Source: Clostridiales bacterium
Lineage (GTDB): Bacteria; Bacillota; Clostridia; Oscillospirales; Oscillospiraceae
Assembly (NCBI GenBank): GCA_029008095.1
Contig: JAQXJB010000004.1
Coordinates: 1 to 64,000, forward strand
Length of the DNA stretch: 64,000 nt
Reading direction: 5' to 3'
The notes beneath the pieces are model-generated. The model made no database searches. It was not told the DNA's origin and saw only the letters and a list, made by a program, of their open reading frames with translations. Positions within the stretch are counted from its first letter, which is position 1. The number at the start of each line of letters is the position of its first letter. A program made the position numbers and the translations under genes. Below, piece after piece: positions 30,820 through 40,213 of this stretch.

Positions 30820-31782
30820 TCAACCGTCTTTCTTCTTGACCTTAATATCCTTGTCGAACTGAGAATTGATGCGCTCAGTGAATTCCATCGCGCTGTCGAT
30901 GCCCATGCGCTTCTGGCGGTTCGCCATAGCCGCCGTCTCGATGATGACGGCAAGGTTGCGTCCCGGCTTTACCGGCACGGTGATCGAGGGCACCTTCACG
31001 CCGAGAATATCGGTATATTTATTATCGATGCCAAGGCGGTCATACATATATCCGTCCTGCCAGGGCTCGATATTGATTATCAGCTCCACCTTTTCGCTGT
31101 CCTTGACCGCGCCCATACCGAAGAGCTTGCGGACATCGATTACGCCGATACCTCTCAGCTCCACATAATAGCGGATGATCTCAGGGGCGGTGCCGATGAG
31201 GGTATTATAGGAGACACGCTTTATCTCCACCGCGTCGTCAGCCACCAGACGGTGGCCGCGCTTTACCAGCTCAATGGCTGCCTCGCTCTTGCCTATTCCG
31301 CTTTCACCTATGAGCAGCACGCCCTCGCCGTAGACCTCCACCATAACGCCGTGGCGGGTAATACGTGGTGCGAGATGCTCATTAAGGCTGGTGATGATAT
31401 TAGCCATGAATTCCGAGGTATCGCGGTCGGTACGCAGCAGGGGCGTATGATACTTCTCCGCCAGCTCGATGCAGCTCGGGTCAACCTTCATGCGGTTGCA
31501 GATGATGAGGGCGGGTATATCATGCTTGAACAGCAGCTCATATATCTTTCTCCTCTCCTCCTGGGGCAGAGTGCGAAGATACATTATCTCGATTATACCC
31601 ATTATCTGCAGGCGCAAATTGTCGAAGTGATTGAAGAAACCGATAAGCTGCATACCCGGGCGGTTTATGTCAGGCGTATGAACCAATATCTCCTCATAAT
31701 TCTCGGGGATATACACCTTCTCCAGTTCAAATTCATCCACCAGCTTATAGAGCGGCACGGAATATTCATGTCTCTGGTCCAT
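30820..31782 (-). CDS. hprK: HPr kinase/phosphorylase
   Basis: LIGESGIGKSEAAIELVKRGHRLVADDAVEI, ELRGIGVIDV; SD aaggagg before ATG 31782. Confidence 0.95.
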   Translation of the reverse strand: MDQRHEYSVPLYKLVDEFELEKVYIPENYEEILVHTPDINRPGMQLIGFFNHFDNLRLQIMGIIEIMYLRTLPQEERRKIYELLFKHDIPALIICNRMKVDPSCIELAEKYHTPLLRTDRDTSEFMANIITSLNEHLAPRITRHGVMVEVYGEGVLLIGESGIGKSEAAIELVKRGHRLVADDAVEIKRVSYNTLIGTAPEIIRYYVELRGIGVIDVRKLFGMGAVKDSEKVELIINIEPWQDGYMYDRLGIDNKYTDILGVKVPSITVPVKPGRNLAVIIETAAMANRQKRMGIDSAMEFTERINSQFDKDIKVKKKDG

Positions 31783-31993
31783 AGTGGCTGCCTCCTTAGT
31801 GCGAAATTTATCCATACGTTTTATTGTATTATATTTTTGGAATTTTTACAATGCTTTTTCCCTGCGCAGCAAGAAATATTTGCTTTGGCCGCAAATTCCT
31901 GTTGATTTTTTGCCGAGTTTAGGTAATAATATATGATGTATCGAAAAAAGCGGGAATATTTTCCCGCAAAAGCTTGAAAATTCAAAAAAAGAT

Positions 31994-32022
31994 TTGACAA
32001 AGCCGCTTTGATACACTATAAT
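31994..32022 (+). promoter_or_regulatory. Exact consensus sigma-A promoter TTGACA-N17-TATAAT
   Basis: TTGACA 31994-31999, TATAAT 32017-32022; upstream of yceD-rpmF. Confidence 0.9.
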
Positions 32023-32179
32023 AATCGGGCATCATGGTTAAGGCATCGTTAGGCTTCGGCCCCTTTGCCTTCCGGTTCCTGCGCCACGCTTTTCAGGAAC
32101 AGCCACGAAGCATGGGCACAAATTCGCCCGATAAAACCGGCGCGGATCTGTTTCCCGCCGTCTTTCAGGGGTGAAGATT

Positions 32180-32674
32180 ATGCTATTGGATCTGCACACA
32201 ATAATCGCCAGCCCCGGCAGCGTACCGTTTTCATATGAAGCGGATATTTCCGATATGCATTTCGACTCCGTCAGCGAATTTCTCACTCCGCTGCGGGCCG
32301 AGGGCAAGGTCGTAAATTCCGCGGGTGTGCTTACGCTCACCGCTTCCATCAGCGTGAAAATGCTCTGCGTCTGCGACAGGTGCGGCACCGAGTACGAGCA
32401 GGAAAAGAACCTCGAGATCACGGCGAAGCTCGCCGAGGAACTGGAGGACGAGGATAACCCGGACATCTACCTTGTTGTTGACAGCAAGGCGGATCTGGAC
32501 GAGATAATCATCACTTCGTTCGTGCTCGACATGGATACGAAATTCCTTTGCAGCGAGGATTGCCCCGGCCTCTGCCACCAATGCGGCAAGCCCCTCAGGG
32601 ACGGACCCTGCGGCTGCAAAAAGGATATAGACCCCAGATTAGCTGTATTAGGGCAGCTATTGAACGACAATTAA
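32180..32674 (+). CDS. yceD: DUF177/YceD family protein
   Basis: CDRCGTEYEQEKN and C-terminal DPRLAVLGQLL; immediately upstream of rpmF. Confidence 0.88.
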   Translation: MLLDLHTIIASPGSVPFSYEADISDMHFDSVSEFLTPLRAEGKVVNSAGVLTLTASISVKMLCVCDRCGTEYEQEKNLEITAKLAEELEDEDNPDIYLVVDSKADLDEIIITSFVLDMDTKFLCSEDCPGLCHQCGKPLRDGPCGCKKDIDPRLAVLGQLLNDN

Positions 32675-32717
32675 AATTAAACGCTGCTCGCACAGCTAAG
32701 CACGAGGAGGTGTCAAA

Positions 32718-32900
32718 ATGGCGGTTCCCAAGAGAAAAGTATCTAAGGCAAGAAGAGATACCAGACGTAACTCTCACTGGAAGCTCACTACTCCCGGTAT
32801 CGTTGCCTGCCCCAAGTGCGGGGTTTACCACCTGCCCCACAGAGTCTGCAAGGCCTGCGGAACTTATGACGGCAGAGAGGTCATTGCTCAGGCAAAGTAA
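32718..32900 (+). CDS. rpmF: 50S ribosomal protein L32
   Basis: MAVPKRKVSKARRDTRRNSHWKL, CPKCGVYHLPHRVCKACGTYDGREV. Confidence 0.96.
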   Translation: MAVPKRKVSKARRDTRRNSHWKLTTPGIVACPKCGVYHLPHRVCKACGTYDGREVIAQAK

Positions 32901-32917
32901 TCTCAGAAGCTTTTAAG

Positions 32918-32947
32918 AATAGAGGGGAGGGATTACCTCCCCTCTAT
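32918..32947 (+). terminator. Rho-independent terminator after rpmF
   Basis: agaggggagggattacctcccctctatttctt. Confidence 0.7.
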
Positions 32948-33035
32948 TTCTTATGATTTTCAGCTATTCCGCATATCCGCCCGGCAAATTATGAGCCTGG
33001 CAAATGATAACCTCTACTCAAAAGGAGTGACACCC

Positions 33036-34343
33036 GTGGCATACAACACCATAAGCTCCGTCGATCCCGGCAGTCTGGCCGAGGCGGCGGGAGTCCGAGC
33101 CGGTGAGACCGTTCTGAAGGTGAACCGCCGGGAGATAAACGATGTGCTGGACTTCAAGTATCACTCTGAGAGCAAGAAGGTCGTGCTGCTGCTCCGGAGC
33201 GAGAACGGCAAGACCCGTAAGGTGAAAATAAAGAACCCGGATTTTCAGCCCCTCGGCCTCAACTTTGAGGAATACCTCATGGACAAGGCACGCCGCTGCG
33301 CCAATAACTGCGTCTTCTGCTTCATCGACCAGCTCCCCAAGGGGCTGCGGGAAACCCTTTACTTCAAGGACGACGACTCCCGCCTTTCCTTCCTTCAGGG
33401 AAATTACGTCACACTCACCAATCTCTCCGAGCGTGAGGTACAGCGGATAATCGACCTGAAGATAAGCCCCATGAACATCTCCGTCCACACCACCAACGCC
33501 GAGCTGCGGGTAAAGATGCTCCGCAACAAGAACGCCGGAGAGTGCCTGAACATCATGCGCCGCTTTGCCGACGCGGGCATAAAGATGAACTGCCAGATAG
33601 TCTGCTGCCCCGGCCTCAACGACGGTGAGGAGCTTCTGCGCACCATGATGACCCTCACGGTGCTCTACCCTCAGGTGGACAGCGTTTCCATAGTGCCCGT
33701 GGGCATAACGAAGTATCGCGGCGGGCTATATCCCCTCAAGCCCGTTGACAGAAAAAAGGCCGCGGAAATCATCGACATTGTCGATAACTACGGCGACGAA
33801 TTCGCGAAAAATGTGGGACGGCGCATTTTTTACTGCTCCGACGAGCTTTATCTTCGGGCAGGCCGCCCCCTTCCCGATACAGAATATTACGACGAATACC
33901 CCCAATATGAAAACGGCGTGGGTCTCATGCGCTCCCTATCCGACGAATTTGAGAGCGCTCTGAAGCTGCTCGACGAGGACCCGGTCTCCTATTTCTCCGT
34001 GGCCACCGGCGAGGCGGCCGCCCCCTTTATCAAGGGGCTTATTGAGAAGCTGGGCGAGAAGTGCACGAACGCCCACGGCAAGGTATATCCCATCAAAAAC
34101 AACTTTCTCGGAGACAGCGTGGACGTAGCGGGTCTTGTTTCCGGCGGCGATATCCTCGCTCAGCTCAAGGGCAAGGAGCTGGGACGCAGGCTGCTGATCC
34201 CCGCCGTAATGCTCCGCCACGGCGGCGACGTTTTTCTGGACGACGTGAGCCTGGAGCAGCTCTCGGCAGAGCTGGGAGTGCCCGTGATCCCCGTTCCCAA
34301 CGACGGAGGCGCCCTTCTCGACGCCATGCTGGGACTGAACTGA
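33036..34343 (+). CDS. DUF512 radical-SAM-like protein with PDZ-like N-terminus
   Basis: RCANNCVFCFIDQLPKGLRETLYFKDDDSRLSFLQGNYVTLTNL; GTG start after SD aaaggag. Confidence 0.88.
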   Translation: MAYNTISSVDPGSLAEAAGVRAGETVLKVNRREINDVLDFKYHSESKKVVLLLRSENGKTRKVKIKNPDFQPLGLNFEEYLMDKARRCANNCVFCFIDQLPKGLRETLYFKDDDSRLSFLQGNYVTLTNLSEREVQRIIDLKISPMNISVHTTNAELRVKMLRNKNAGECLNIMRRFADAGIKMNCQIVCCPGLNDGEELLRTMMTLTVLYPQVDSVSIVPVGITKYRGGLYPLKPVDRKKAAEIIDIVDNYGDEFAKNVGRRIFYCSDELYLRAGRPLPDTEYYDEYPQYENGVGLMRSLSDEFESALKLLDEDPVSYFSVATGEAAAPFIKGLIEKLGEKCTNAHGKVYPIKNNFLGDSVDVAGLVSGGDILAQLKGKELGRRLLIPAVMLRHGGDVFLDDVSLEQLSAELGVPVIPVPNDGGALLDAMLGLN

Positions 34344-34367
34344 CATTACACAAAGGAGGCAAACGAT

Positions 34368-35696
34368 ATGGCAAAGCCCCTGGTAGCAATAGTAGGACGC
34401 CCCAACGTGGGCAAATCCATGCTTTTCAACAAGCTGGCCGGAAAGCGCCTTTCCATCGTGGAGGACGTGCCCGGCGTCACCCGCGACAGACTTTACGCCG
34501 ACGCCGACTGGAACGGCCGGGAGTTCACTATGGTCGACACCGGCGGTATCGAGCCCAAGACCAACAGCGAGATACTCCGCTTTATCCGCGAGCAGGCTGA
34601 GATAGCCATAGAGACGGCGGATGTCATCGTCCTTGTGACCGATATACACACCGGCGTTACCGCCGCCGACAGCGAGATAGCTTCCATGCTCCAGCGCTGC
34701 GGCAAGCCCGTTGTTCTGGTAGTGAACAAAATGGACTCCACCGGCATTACCGACCCCGGCATCTATGAGTTTTACTCGCTCGGCCTGGGCGACCCAATCG
34801 CCGTTTCCGCCGTTCATGGCCACGGCACCGGCGACCTGCTGGACGCCTGCGTAAAGGCCTTCCCGCCCGAGGACGAAACCGAGACGGATGACGACACCAT
34901 TTGCGTTGCAATGATAGGCCGTCCCAATGTGGGTAAATCCTCCCTCACCAACTATATTCTGGGCGAGAACCGCGTTATCGTAAGCGATGTTGCCGGCACG
35001 ACCCGCGACGCCGTGGACAGCTATTTCGAGAACGAGCACGGCAAGTACCTTTTCATCGACACCGCCGGTATGCGCCGCAAATCCAAGGTCGAGGACAAGA
35101 TAGAAAAATACAGCGTGCTCCGCGCCCAGCAGGCCATTGAGCGCGCCGACGTATGCCTTATCCTTATCGACGCCCAGGACGGCGTTACCGATCAGGACAC
35201 CAAGGTGGCGGGCATGGCGCACGAGGCAGGCAAGGCCTGCATCATCGTGGTGAACAAATGGGACCTTATTGAGAAGAACGACAGGACTATGGACAAGATG
35301 CGCAAGGACATCATGCGCGACCTGAGCTTCATGACCTACGCTCCCATCGTGTTCATCTCCGCCCTCACCGGACAGCGTGTGGACCGTCTCTTTGAGCTCA
35401 TCAACTACGTCAATGACCAGAGCTCCATGCGCATCACCACCGGTATGCTCAACAACGTCCTTGAGGACGCCACCGCCCGCGTGCAGCCCCCCTCCGACAA
35501 GGGCCGCCGCCTGAAGCTCTATTACATGACACAGACCGGCATAAAGCCACCCTGCTTTGTGATCTTCGTAAACAACGCCGAGCTTTTCCACTTCTCCTAT
35601 CAGCGTTATATCGAAAACCAGATACGCGCCGTGTTCGGACTGGAAGGCACGCCCATAAAAATCGTCGTCCGTCAGAAGGGCGACAAGGACAACTGA
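34368..35696 (+). CDS. der: Ribosome biogenesis GTPase Der
   Basis: Two tandem G domains (GRPNVGKSMLFN, GRPNVGKSSLTN) and KH-like C-terminus. Confidence 0.96.
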   Translation: MAKPLVAIVGRPNVGKSMLFNKLAGKRLSIVEDVPGVTRDRLYADADWNGREFTMVDTGGIEPKTNSEILRFIREQAEIAIETADVIVLVTDIHTGVTAADSEIASMLQRCGKPVVLVVNKMDSTGITDPGIYEFYSLGLGDPIAVSAVHGHGTGDLLDACVKAFPPEDETETDDDTICVAMIGRPNVGKSSLTNYILGENRVIVSDVAGTTRDAVDSYFENEHGKYLFIDTAGMRRKSKVEDKIEKYSVLRAQQAIERADVCLILIDAQDGVTDQDTKVAGMAHEAGKACIIVVNKWDLIEKNDRTMDKMRKDIMRDLSFMTYAPIVFISALTGQRVDRLFELINYVNDQSSMRITTGMLNNVLEDATARVQPPSDKGRRLKLYYMTQTGIKPPCFVIFVNNAELFHFSYQRYIENQIRAVFGLEGTPIKIVVRQKGDKDN

Positions 35697-35701
35697 CAAA
35701 T

Positions 35702-35733
35702 GATCCCCGTGTTCTGTGCGAACACGGGGATCA
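35702..35733 (+). terminator. Strong stem-loop after der
   Basis: gatccccgtgttc-tgtgc-gaacacggggatc perfect 13-bp stem. Confidence 0.65.
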
Positions 35734-35750
35734 TCATTATGGCAAAAATA

Positions 35751-35970
35751 GGCTTTTCCGTGATGCCTATCTCTCAATAACGCCGGAGATTCTTCGCACT
35801 CCCGCCTTCGGCGGGGCTCAGAATGACATAGTCTTTCGGTTTTGTGTTTTGTCATTACATCGGACAAATCTAAAAGCCGCGTCATTCTGAACGTAGTGAA
35901 GAATCTCCGCACTTTAACCCAGCTTGGACGTATAGATGTGTGAGTGCATCCTTATAAGCGCAATCGTTTT
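35751..35970. repeat. MITE-like dispersed repeat family A, copy 1
   Basis: GAGATTCTTC/GAAGAATCTC and TCAGAATGAC/GTCATTCTGA inverted arms; shares flanks and architecture with 53266-53488. Confidence 0.75.
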
Positions 35971-35982
35971 TCGGCAGACCGT

Positions 35983-37287
35983 TTATCTTCTCCTGCTCCT
36001 CACCGCATTCATGGCCGCCTTGGCAACGGCCTCCTGCTCGGCTGTCACCTCGCTGTTTTCCTTATAGCGAACGGTATTATATACCTCGGCAAGCTCCTGT
36101 ATCTCGGCAATGCCCAGCTCGGCGCTGAGCTCACGGGGCGTATAATACACGGCACGGCGGTTGACACGGTTGCTGTTCAGCAGATTTTTATAGGCGAAGC
36201 GCACCCGCATCCGTCCGTTGGGCATATCCTCGAATTTTTCGGGAGTGGCGGTGAACTTATCGAAAAAGCTCTTTACACTGTCCCGCCCCTTCTTCAAAAT
36301 GCCTTTCAGATCCAGCAGACGCTCCACGCTGTCCTCGTAGGCCTCCACCTGCCGCACCTTGAAGAGCTTTTTCAGCCAATCTCTCACGCTGCCGCGTCCG
36401 CCCCTGCCGTCAGGTTTGGGTATGAACACGGCTATGGCGGTAATGAGAGCCAGAATGAGCATGATGCTGATAAATATCGGCACAAAAATACCGTCGCTTG
36501 TGCCGGGATCAAGCTCCACGGCTTCGCTCACCTCTTCGGTGACCTCCGGAGTTGCCGTCGGCACCATCATGGCGTCGCCGCCTCCGCTGGTGAGAGCCTT
36601 GAGTACGCTCCATACGCAGCGGAGCAGGAAGCCCAGACCGGCGCTCAGTCCTTTCTGGAGGAAGCTCAGGTTGGCAAGCGGCACGGCGATGAGCAGGAAC
36701 ACTGTCAGCATGATAAGGTTACGGCTGCGAAGTCCCGCGGGTACAGCCATCACAGCTCCGCCCTTAACATTATGTAAACCGTTGTGCAGGCTGTTTGTAT
36801 TGAAGCTGTAAAGGCTGAGGAGGAAAGCGCCCAGGGCGCAGTAGGTGATGGGCATTATCTCCCTGATAACTCCCGTATTCAGATAGAAGTAGGAGCAATC
36901 GAAGATGTAAAGGATTATTGACGCCAGCGCCACCTTGGGCGGGAAGGGCTGATCGCCCCGAAGGCCAAGGAAGAATATTCCCGCTCCCAGCAGCATGCAT
37001 GCTATTATGTAAACCACGTCCATAGTCTCATGAGCCGGGAAAACGAGCCATATCAGCGCGGCCGCGGCCAGAGCCGAGATGGGCAGCAGGGCATAGCGCA
37101 GAGCCTTTATATTCCGGGCGCAGAGTCCGGCAACGAAGCAGATAAGCAGCGGCCAGCCGCATACGCTGCGGCTGTACCAGGCCCAGCCCATAGCGGGAAG
37201 CTGTTCCATGAGCACCAGCAGAGAAAACGCAAAGGCGGCGGACAGCAGCAGATTTATCAGCCACATTCCGAGTTTATCGGCTTTCAT
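35983..37287 (-). CDS. Membrane protein with DUF4129-like C-terminus
   Basis: Multi-TM N-terminal half; C-terminal YYTPRELSAELGI...AEVYNTVRYKENSEVT; downstream of DUF58 gene with ATGA overlap. Confidence 0.75.
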   Translation of the reverse strand: MKADKLGMWLINLLLSAAFAFSLLVLMEQLPAMGWAWYSRSVCGWPLLICFVAGLCARNIKALRYALLPISALAAAALIWLVFPAHETMDVVYIIACMLLGAGIFFLGLRGDQPFPPKVALASIILYIFDCSYFYLNTGVIREIMPITYCALGAFLLSLYSFNTNSLHNGLHNVKGGAVMAVPAGLRSRNLIMLTVFLLIAVPLANLSFLQKGLSAGLGFLLRCVWSVLKALTSGGGDAMMVPTATPEVTEEVSEAVELDPGTSDGIFVPIFISIMLILALITAIAVFIPKPDGRGGRGSVRDWLKKLFKVRQVEAYEDSVERLLDLKGILKKGRDSVKSFFDKFTATPEKFEDMPNGRMRVRFAYKNLLNSNRVNRRAVYYTPRELSAELGIAEIQELAEVYNTVRYKENSEVTAEQEAVAKAAMNAVRSRRR

Positions 37288-38369
37288 CTGCCCAGCACCC
37301 CCTTTATGCGCACCCACGAAACGGAATTATTCATCTTTCGCAGGGTCTCGGCACGGGTCTGGAGAGAATCGCTCCAATAGGCGGAGATCATAACAATGTC
37401 CATCTCCGTTGTACCCGCGTTTATAAGGCTATCCAGCATGGAGTGGAAGCCCTTCTGCATTTTTATGTTCAGCACAGCCAGAGCCTCAAGTATCTCATTG
37501 AGCTTGGCCTCGCCTGTGCCGGGAGCCACATAGACCGGCTCATCGCTCTTAGCTTTGTTCTCGCCGTTGGAGCAGAAGCCCGCGTCAATGCCGTTATCGC
37601 AGCACCATGCCGCCAGAGCGGCGGCGATATTCACGCCGTTCTCAAGAAATTCCACATCCTTGGGCTCCATCGCCCCGTAAAGCAGATCGTTGATCTGGCA
37701 GTTCAGGCACAGCAGCACTCGGGGTGAAACGGTGTAGTCATGGGTCTTTACCTGCAAAGCGCCGGTGCGCGCCGTCGCTCCCCAATGTACGTCCTTGCGG
37801 CTGTCGCCGGGGCGGTATTCGCGGATGCCGTTCACCAGCATGGGATCCGGCATGATCCAGCGGCGCACGGTCACATCACCCTGCCATTTCAGGGCGGACT
37901 CGGGCATATCCTCCGGCTTGGGAATGGCGGGGTACACATATATTTTGGCGTCTCCCATATAGTCCTGACGGGCGTTGGCCAGGCCGAAAAGGTCGCCGGC
38001 CGCTATGCTCGCCTTGCTGCAGTCGTAGTAACCGCGTTTGGTGCAGAGTATCTCGTGGCGGCGGGTTATGCGGGAATAGCCGCCGAGGAAAAACAGGCTC
38101 TTATGGAAAAGCTCCATAGCTATCTCAAGATTTTCCTGGCTTTTGAATTTCAGCTCAGACGGCACGCGGGATTCCACGCGCACCCAGGGCACGGGGATGA
38201 GCTTATCATTGCTCAGTACCTCCACCAGATTCACTTTTTCTCCGGCGAACACGCGTTTTTCCGAGAAGTGCCGCTCATAGCTGACCTTTTTCAAGGCATT
38301 TTTATTATAGTACGCGACCTGAAGAAGCGCAAAAATGCCCACGATCACGATTATCCAAAAGGCGGTCAA
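37284..38369 (-). CDS. DUF58 domain protein
   Basis: GIREYRPGDSRKDVHWGATARTGALQVKTHD signature. Confidence 0.9.
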   Translation of the reverse strand: MTAFWIIVIVGIFALLQVAYYNKNALKKVSYERHFSEKRVFAGEKVNLVEVLSNDKLIPVPWVRVESRVPSELKFKSQENLEIAMELFHKSLFFLGGYSRITRRHEILCTKRGYYDCSKASIAAGDLFGLANARQDYMGDAKIYVYPAIPKPEDMPESALKWQGDVTVRRWIMPDPMLVNGIREYRPGDSRKDVHWGATARTGALQVKTHDYTVSPRVLLCLNCQINDLLYGAMEPKDVEFLENGVNIAAALAAWCCDNGIDAGFCSNGENKAKSDEPVYVAPGTGEAKLNEILEALAVLNIKMQKGFHSMLDSLINAGTTEMDIVMISAYWSDSLQTRAETLRKMNNSVSWVRIKGVLGR

Positions 38370-38422
38370 TGCTCCACCTCCTATTCTTAAATGACGCGAA
38401 TGGCGCGGCGATGGCGCGGTTC

Positions 38423-39391
38423 TTATTCGCCTATCTTATCCGCGTTGGGGTCCTCGGTGGGCACGGCGACGGACTTGAGCAGATCATTGACCACCTGAGC
38501 GGCCTTGTCCGCAACGCCGTAGCCGGTGCGGGTTATAATGCGGTGGGCGAACACGGGTACTGCCAGCTTTTTCACATCGTCAGGCAGTACATAGTCGCGT
38601 CCCTGAACGGCGGCGTAGGTCTGGCAGGCGCGCATGAGCCAGAGGAGACCTCTGGGACTTACTCCCAGAGAAACGTCTGCGGCGGTACGGGTGGCCTCGG
38701 TGAGTGCGACCATGTAACGGCGGACCGGCTCGCTGACCTCCACCCTGCGGCAGGCGGCCTGAGCGGCCATTATCTCCCCGCCGGTGGCAACGGGCGTAAG
38801 CTCCTCAAGAGGGCTGTTATTGATAAATCTGTCCAGAACGGCCATTTCGCCCGCGGTATCGGGATAACCCAGATTCAGGCGGAAAAGGAAACGGTCGAGC
38901 TGAGCCTCGGGCAGCGGGAACGCGCCGGAGGACTCCACGGGGTTCTGGGTGGCAATGACGAAGAAGGGCTCGGCCAGGGCGCGGGTAACGCCGTCAACGG
39001 TTATCTGTCTTTCCTCCATGCACTCCAGGAGCGCGGACTGGGTTCTGGGAGTGGCGCGGTTTATCTCATCGGCAAGCAGAATATTGGTAAAAGCGGGACC
39101 TTCCCGGAACTCAAACACATACTCCTTCTGGTTGAAAATGCTCATGCCGGTGATATCGGAAGGCAGCAGGTCGGGGGTGAACTGTATGCGCTTGAAGCCG
39201 CAGTCGATGGACTTGGCCAGGGACTTCGCGGTAACGGTCTTGCCGGTACCCGGAACATCGTCCAGCAGCACATGACCTCCGGAAATGAGCGCTGTTATAA
39301 TAAGTTCTATTTCCATGCTCTTGCCTACCATGACCTTCTCGATATTTTCCCTTATCTTAGCAGCCAAGGCGGATACTTCCTTTATCTCCAT
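38423..39391 (-). CDS. MoxR-family AAA ATPase
   Basis: HVLLDDVPGTGKTVTAKSLAKSI, LLADEINRATPRTQSALLECMEERQITVDG. Confidence 0.93.
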   Translation of the reverse strand: MEIKEVSALAAKIRENIEKVMVGKSMEIELIITALISGGHVLLDDVPGTGKTVTAKSLAKSIDCGFKRIQFTPDLLPSDITGMSIFNQKEYVFEFREGPAFTNILLADEINRATPRTQSALLECMEERQITVDGVTRALAEPFFVIATQNPVESSGAFPLPEAQLDRFLFRLNLGYPDTAGEMAVLDRFINNSPLEELTPVATGGEIMAAQAACRRVEVSEPVRRYMVALTEATRTAADVSLGVSPRGLLWLMRACQTYAAVQGRDYVLPDDVKKLAVPVFAHRIITRTGYGVADKAAQVVNDLLKSVAVPTEDPNADKIGE

Positions 39392-39560
39392 AATATGTAA
39401 ACCTCCTCACAAATTTTTGCTCTTACTATATTTATATATTGTATACGTTTCACAATCATTGGTCAAGTATTTTTACGAGTTATTTGCAAATTGCACACAT
39501 TTCCGTAAATAAAATCCTATGAGCGCCTATATTAGGATAGAAGAACTCCAATTTTGCTAT

Positions 39561-39603
39561 TGAATAGCTAAAAAAAATATGCTAAAATATGAGAAATCGA
39601 TTG
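39561..39603 (+). promoter_or_regulatory. Promoter TTGAAT-N17-TAAAAT with LacI-type operator at +1
   Basis: -35 39561-39566, -10 39584-39589, GAAATCGATTGC operator core AATCGATT 39596-39603. Confidence 0.65.
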
Positions 39604-39678
39604 CAAAATCGTGAAAGCTTTTGGCGTTCCGGCCTCAGAAGTATGTCGGCCCGCCTTTAAAAATAGGAGGAAACCAAA

Positions 39679-40185
39679 ATGTCCAAGGAAAACATGACCA
39701 AGGAAGAGATCCTCGACCTTTGCGGCAAAACTGCCCGCGAGGCTCAGATCCGCGACGACGTATGCTCACGCAGCACCCTTATCGGCCTGAAGGCATATTT
39801 CGACTTCATTCCCGATGAGCTTATCCGCGCTTCCATGTCCCTCTGCGGCGGCGCGGGAGCAAGCAGCGGCAGCTGCGGCACCTATACCTGCGGCCAGCTG
39901 GCCGTAGGCCTGAAGTACAACGTACCCCTGGAGGACGAGCTGAAGAACCCCGACCTGCAGGATATCGGCGCTGCCAAGTTCCAGGCCTTCCGTGACAAGT
40001 ATCTGGCCGAGATGGGCACCACCATGTGTCCCGAGTTCCAGAAGAAGGTTTTTGGCCGTACCTTTATCTTCACCAATCCCGCAGACTGCGAGGAATATTG
40101 GAAGATCGAGGATCACGCAGTCAAGTGCGCCGACGTTGTTGAAAAGGCTACCCGCGTTATCGCGGAGTTCCTTCTGGACAACTGA
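39679..40185 (+). CDS. C_GCAxxG_C_C family redox protein
   Basis: CGGAGASSGSCGTYTCGQLAVGLKYN motif. Confidence 0.75.
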   Translation: MSKENMTKEEILDLCGKTAREAQIRDDVCSRSTLIGLKAYFDFIPDELIRASMSLCGGAGASSGSCGTYTCGQLAVGLKYNVPLEDELKNPDLQDIGAAKFQAFRDKYLAEMGTTMCPEFQKKVFGRTFIFTNPADCEEYWKIEDHAVKCADVVEKATRVIAEFLLDN

Positions 40186-40213
40186 TCGATCCGGCAACAG
40201 GAGGCATACATAA

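Noticed and set aside
33936-35912. 658-aa minus-strand ORF opposite DUF512 gene and der
   Set aside because: Antisense to two conserved genes; no motif or SD
35751-35970. CRISPR array
   Set aside because: Inverted, not direct, repeats with no regular spacers
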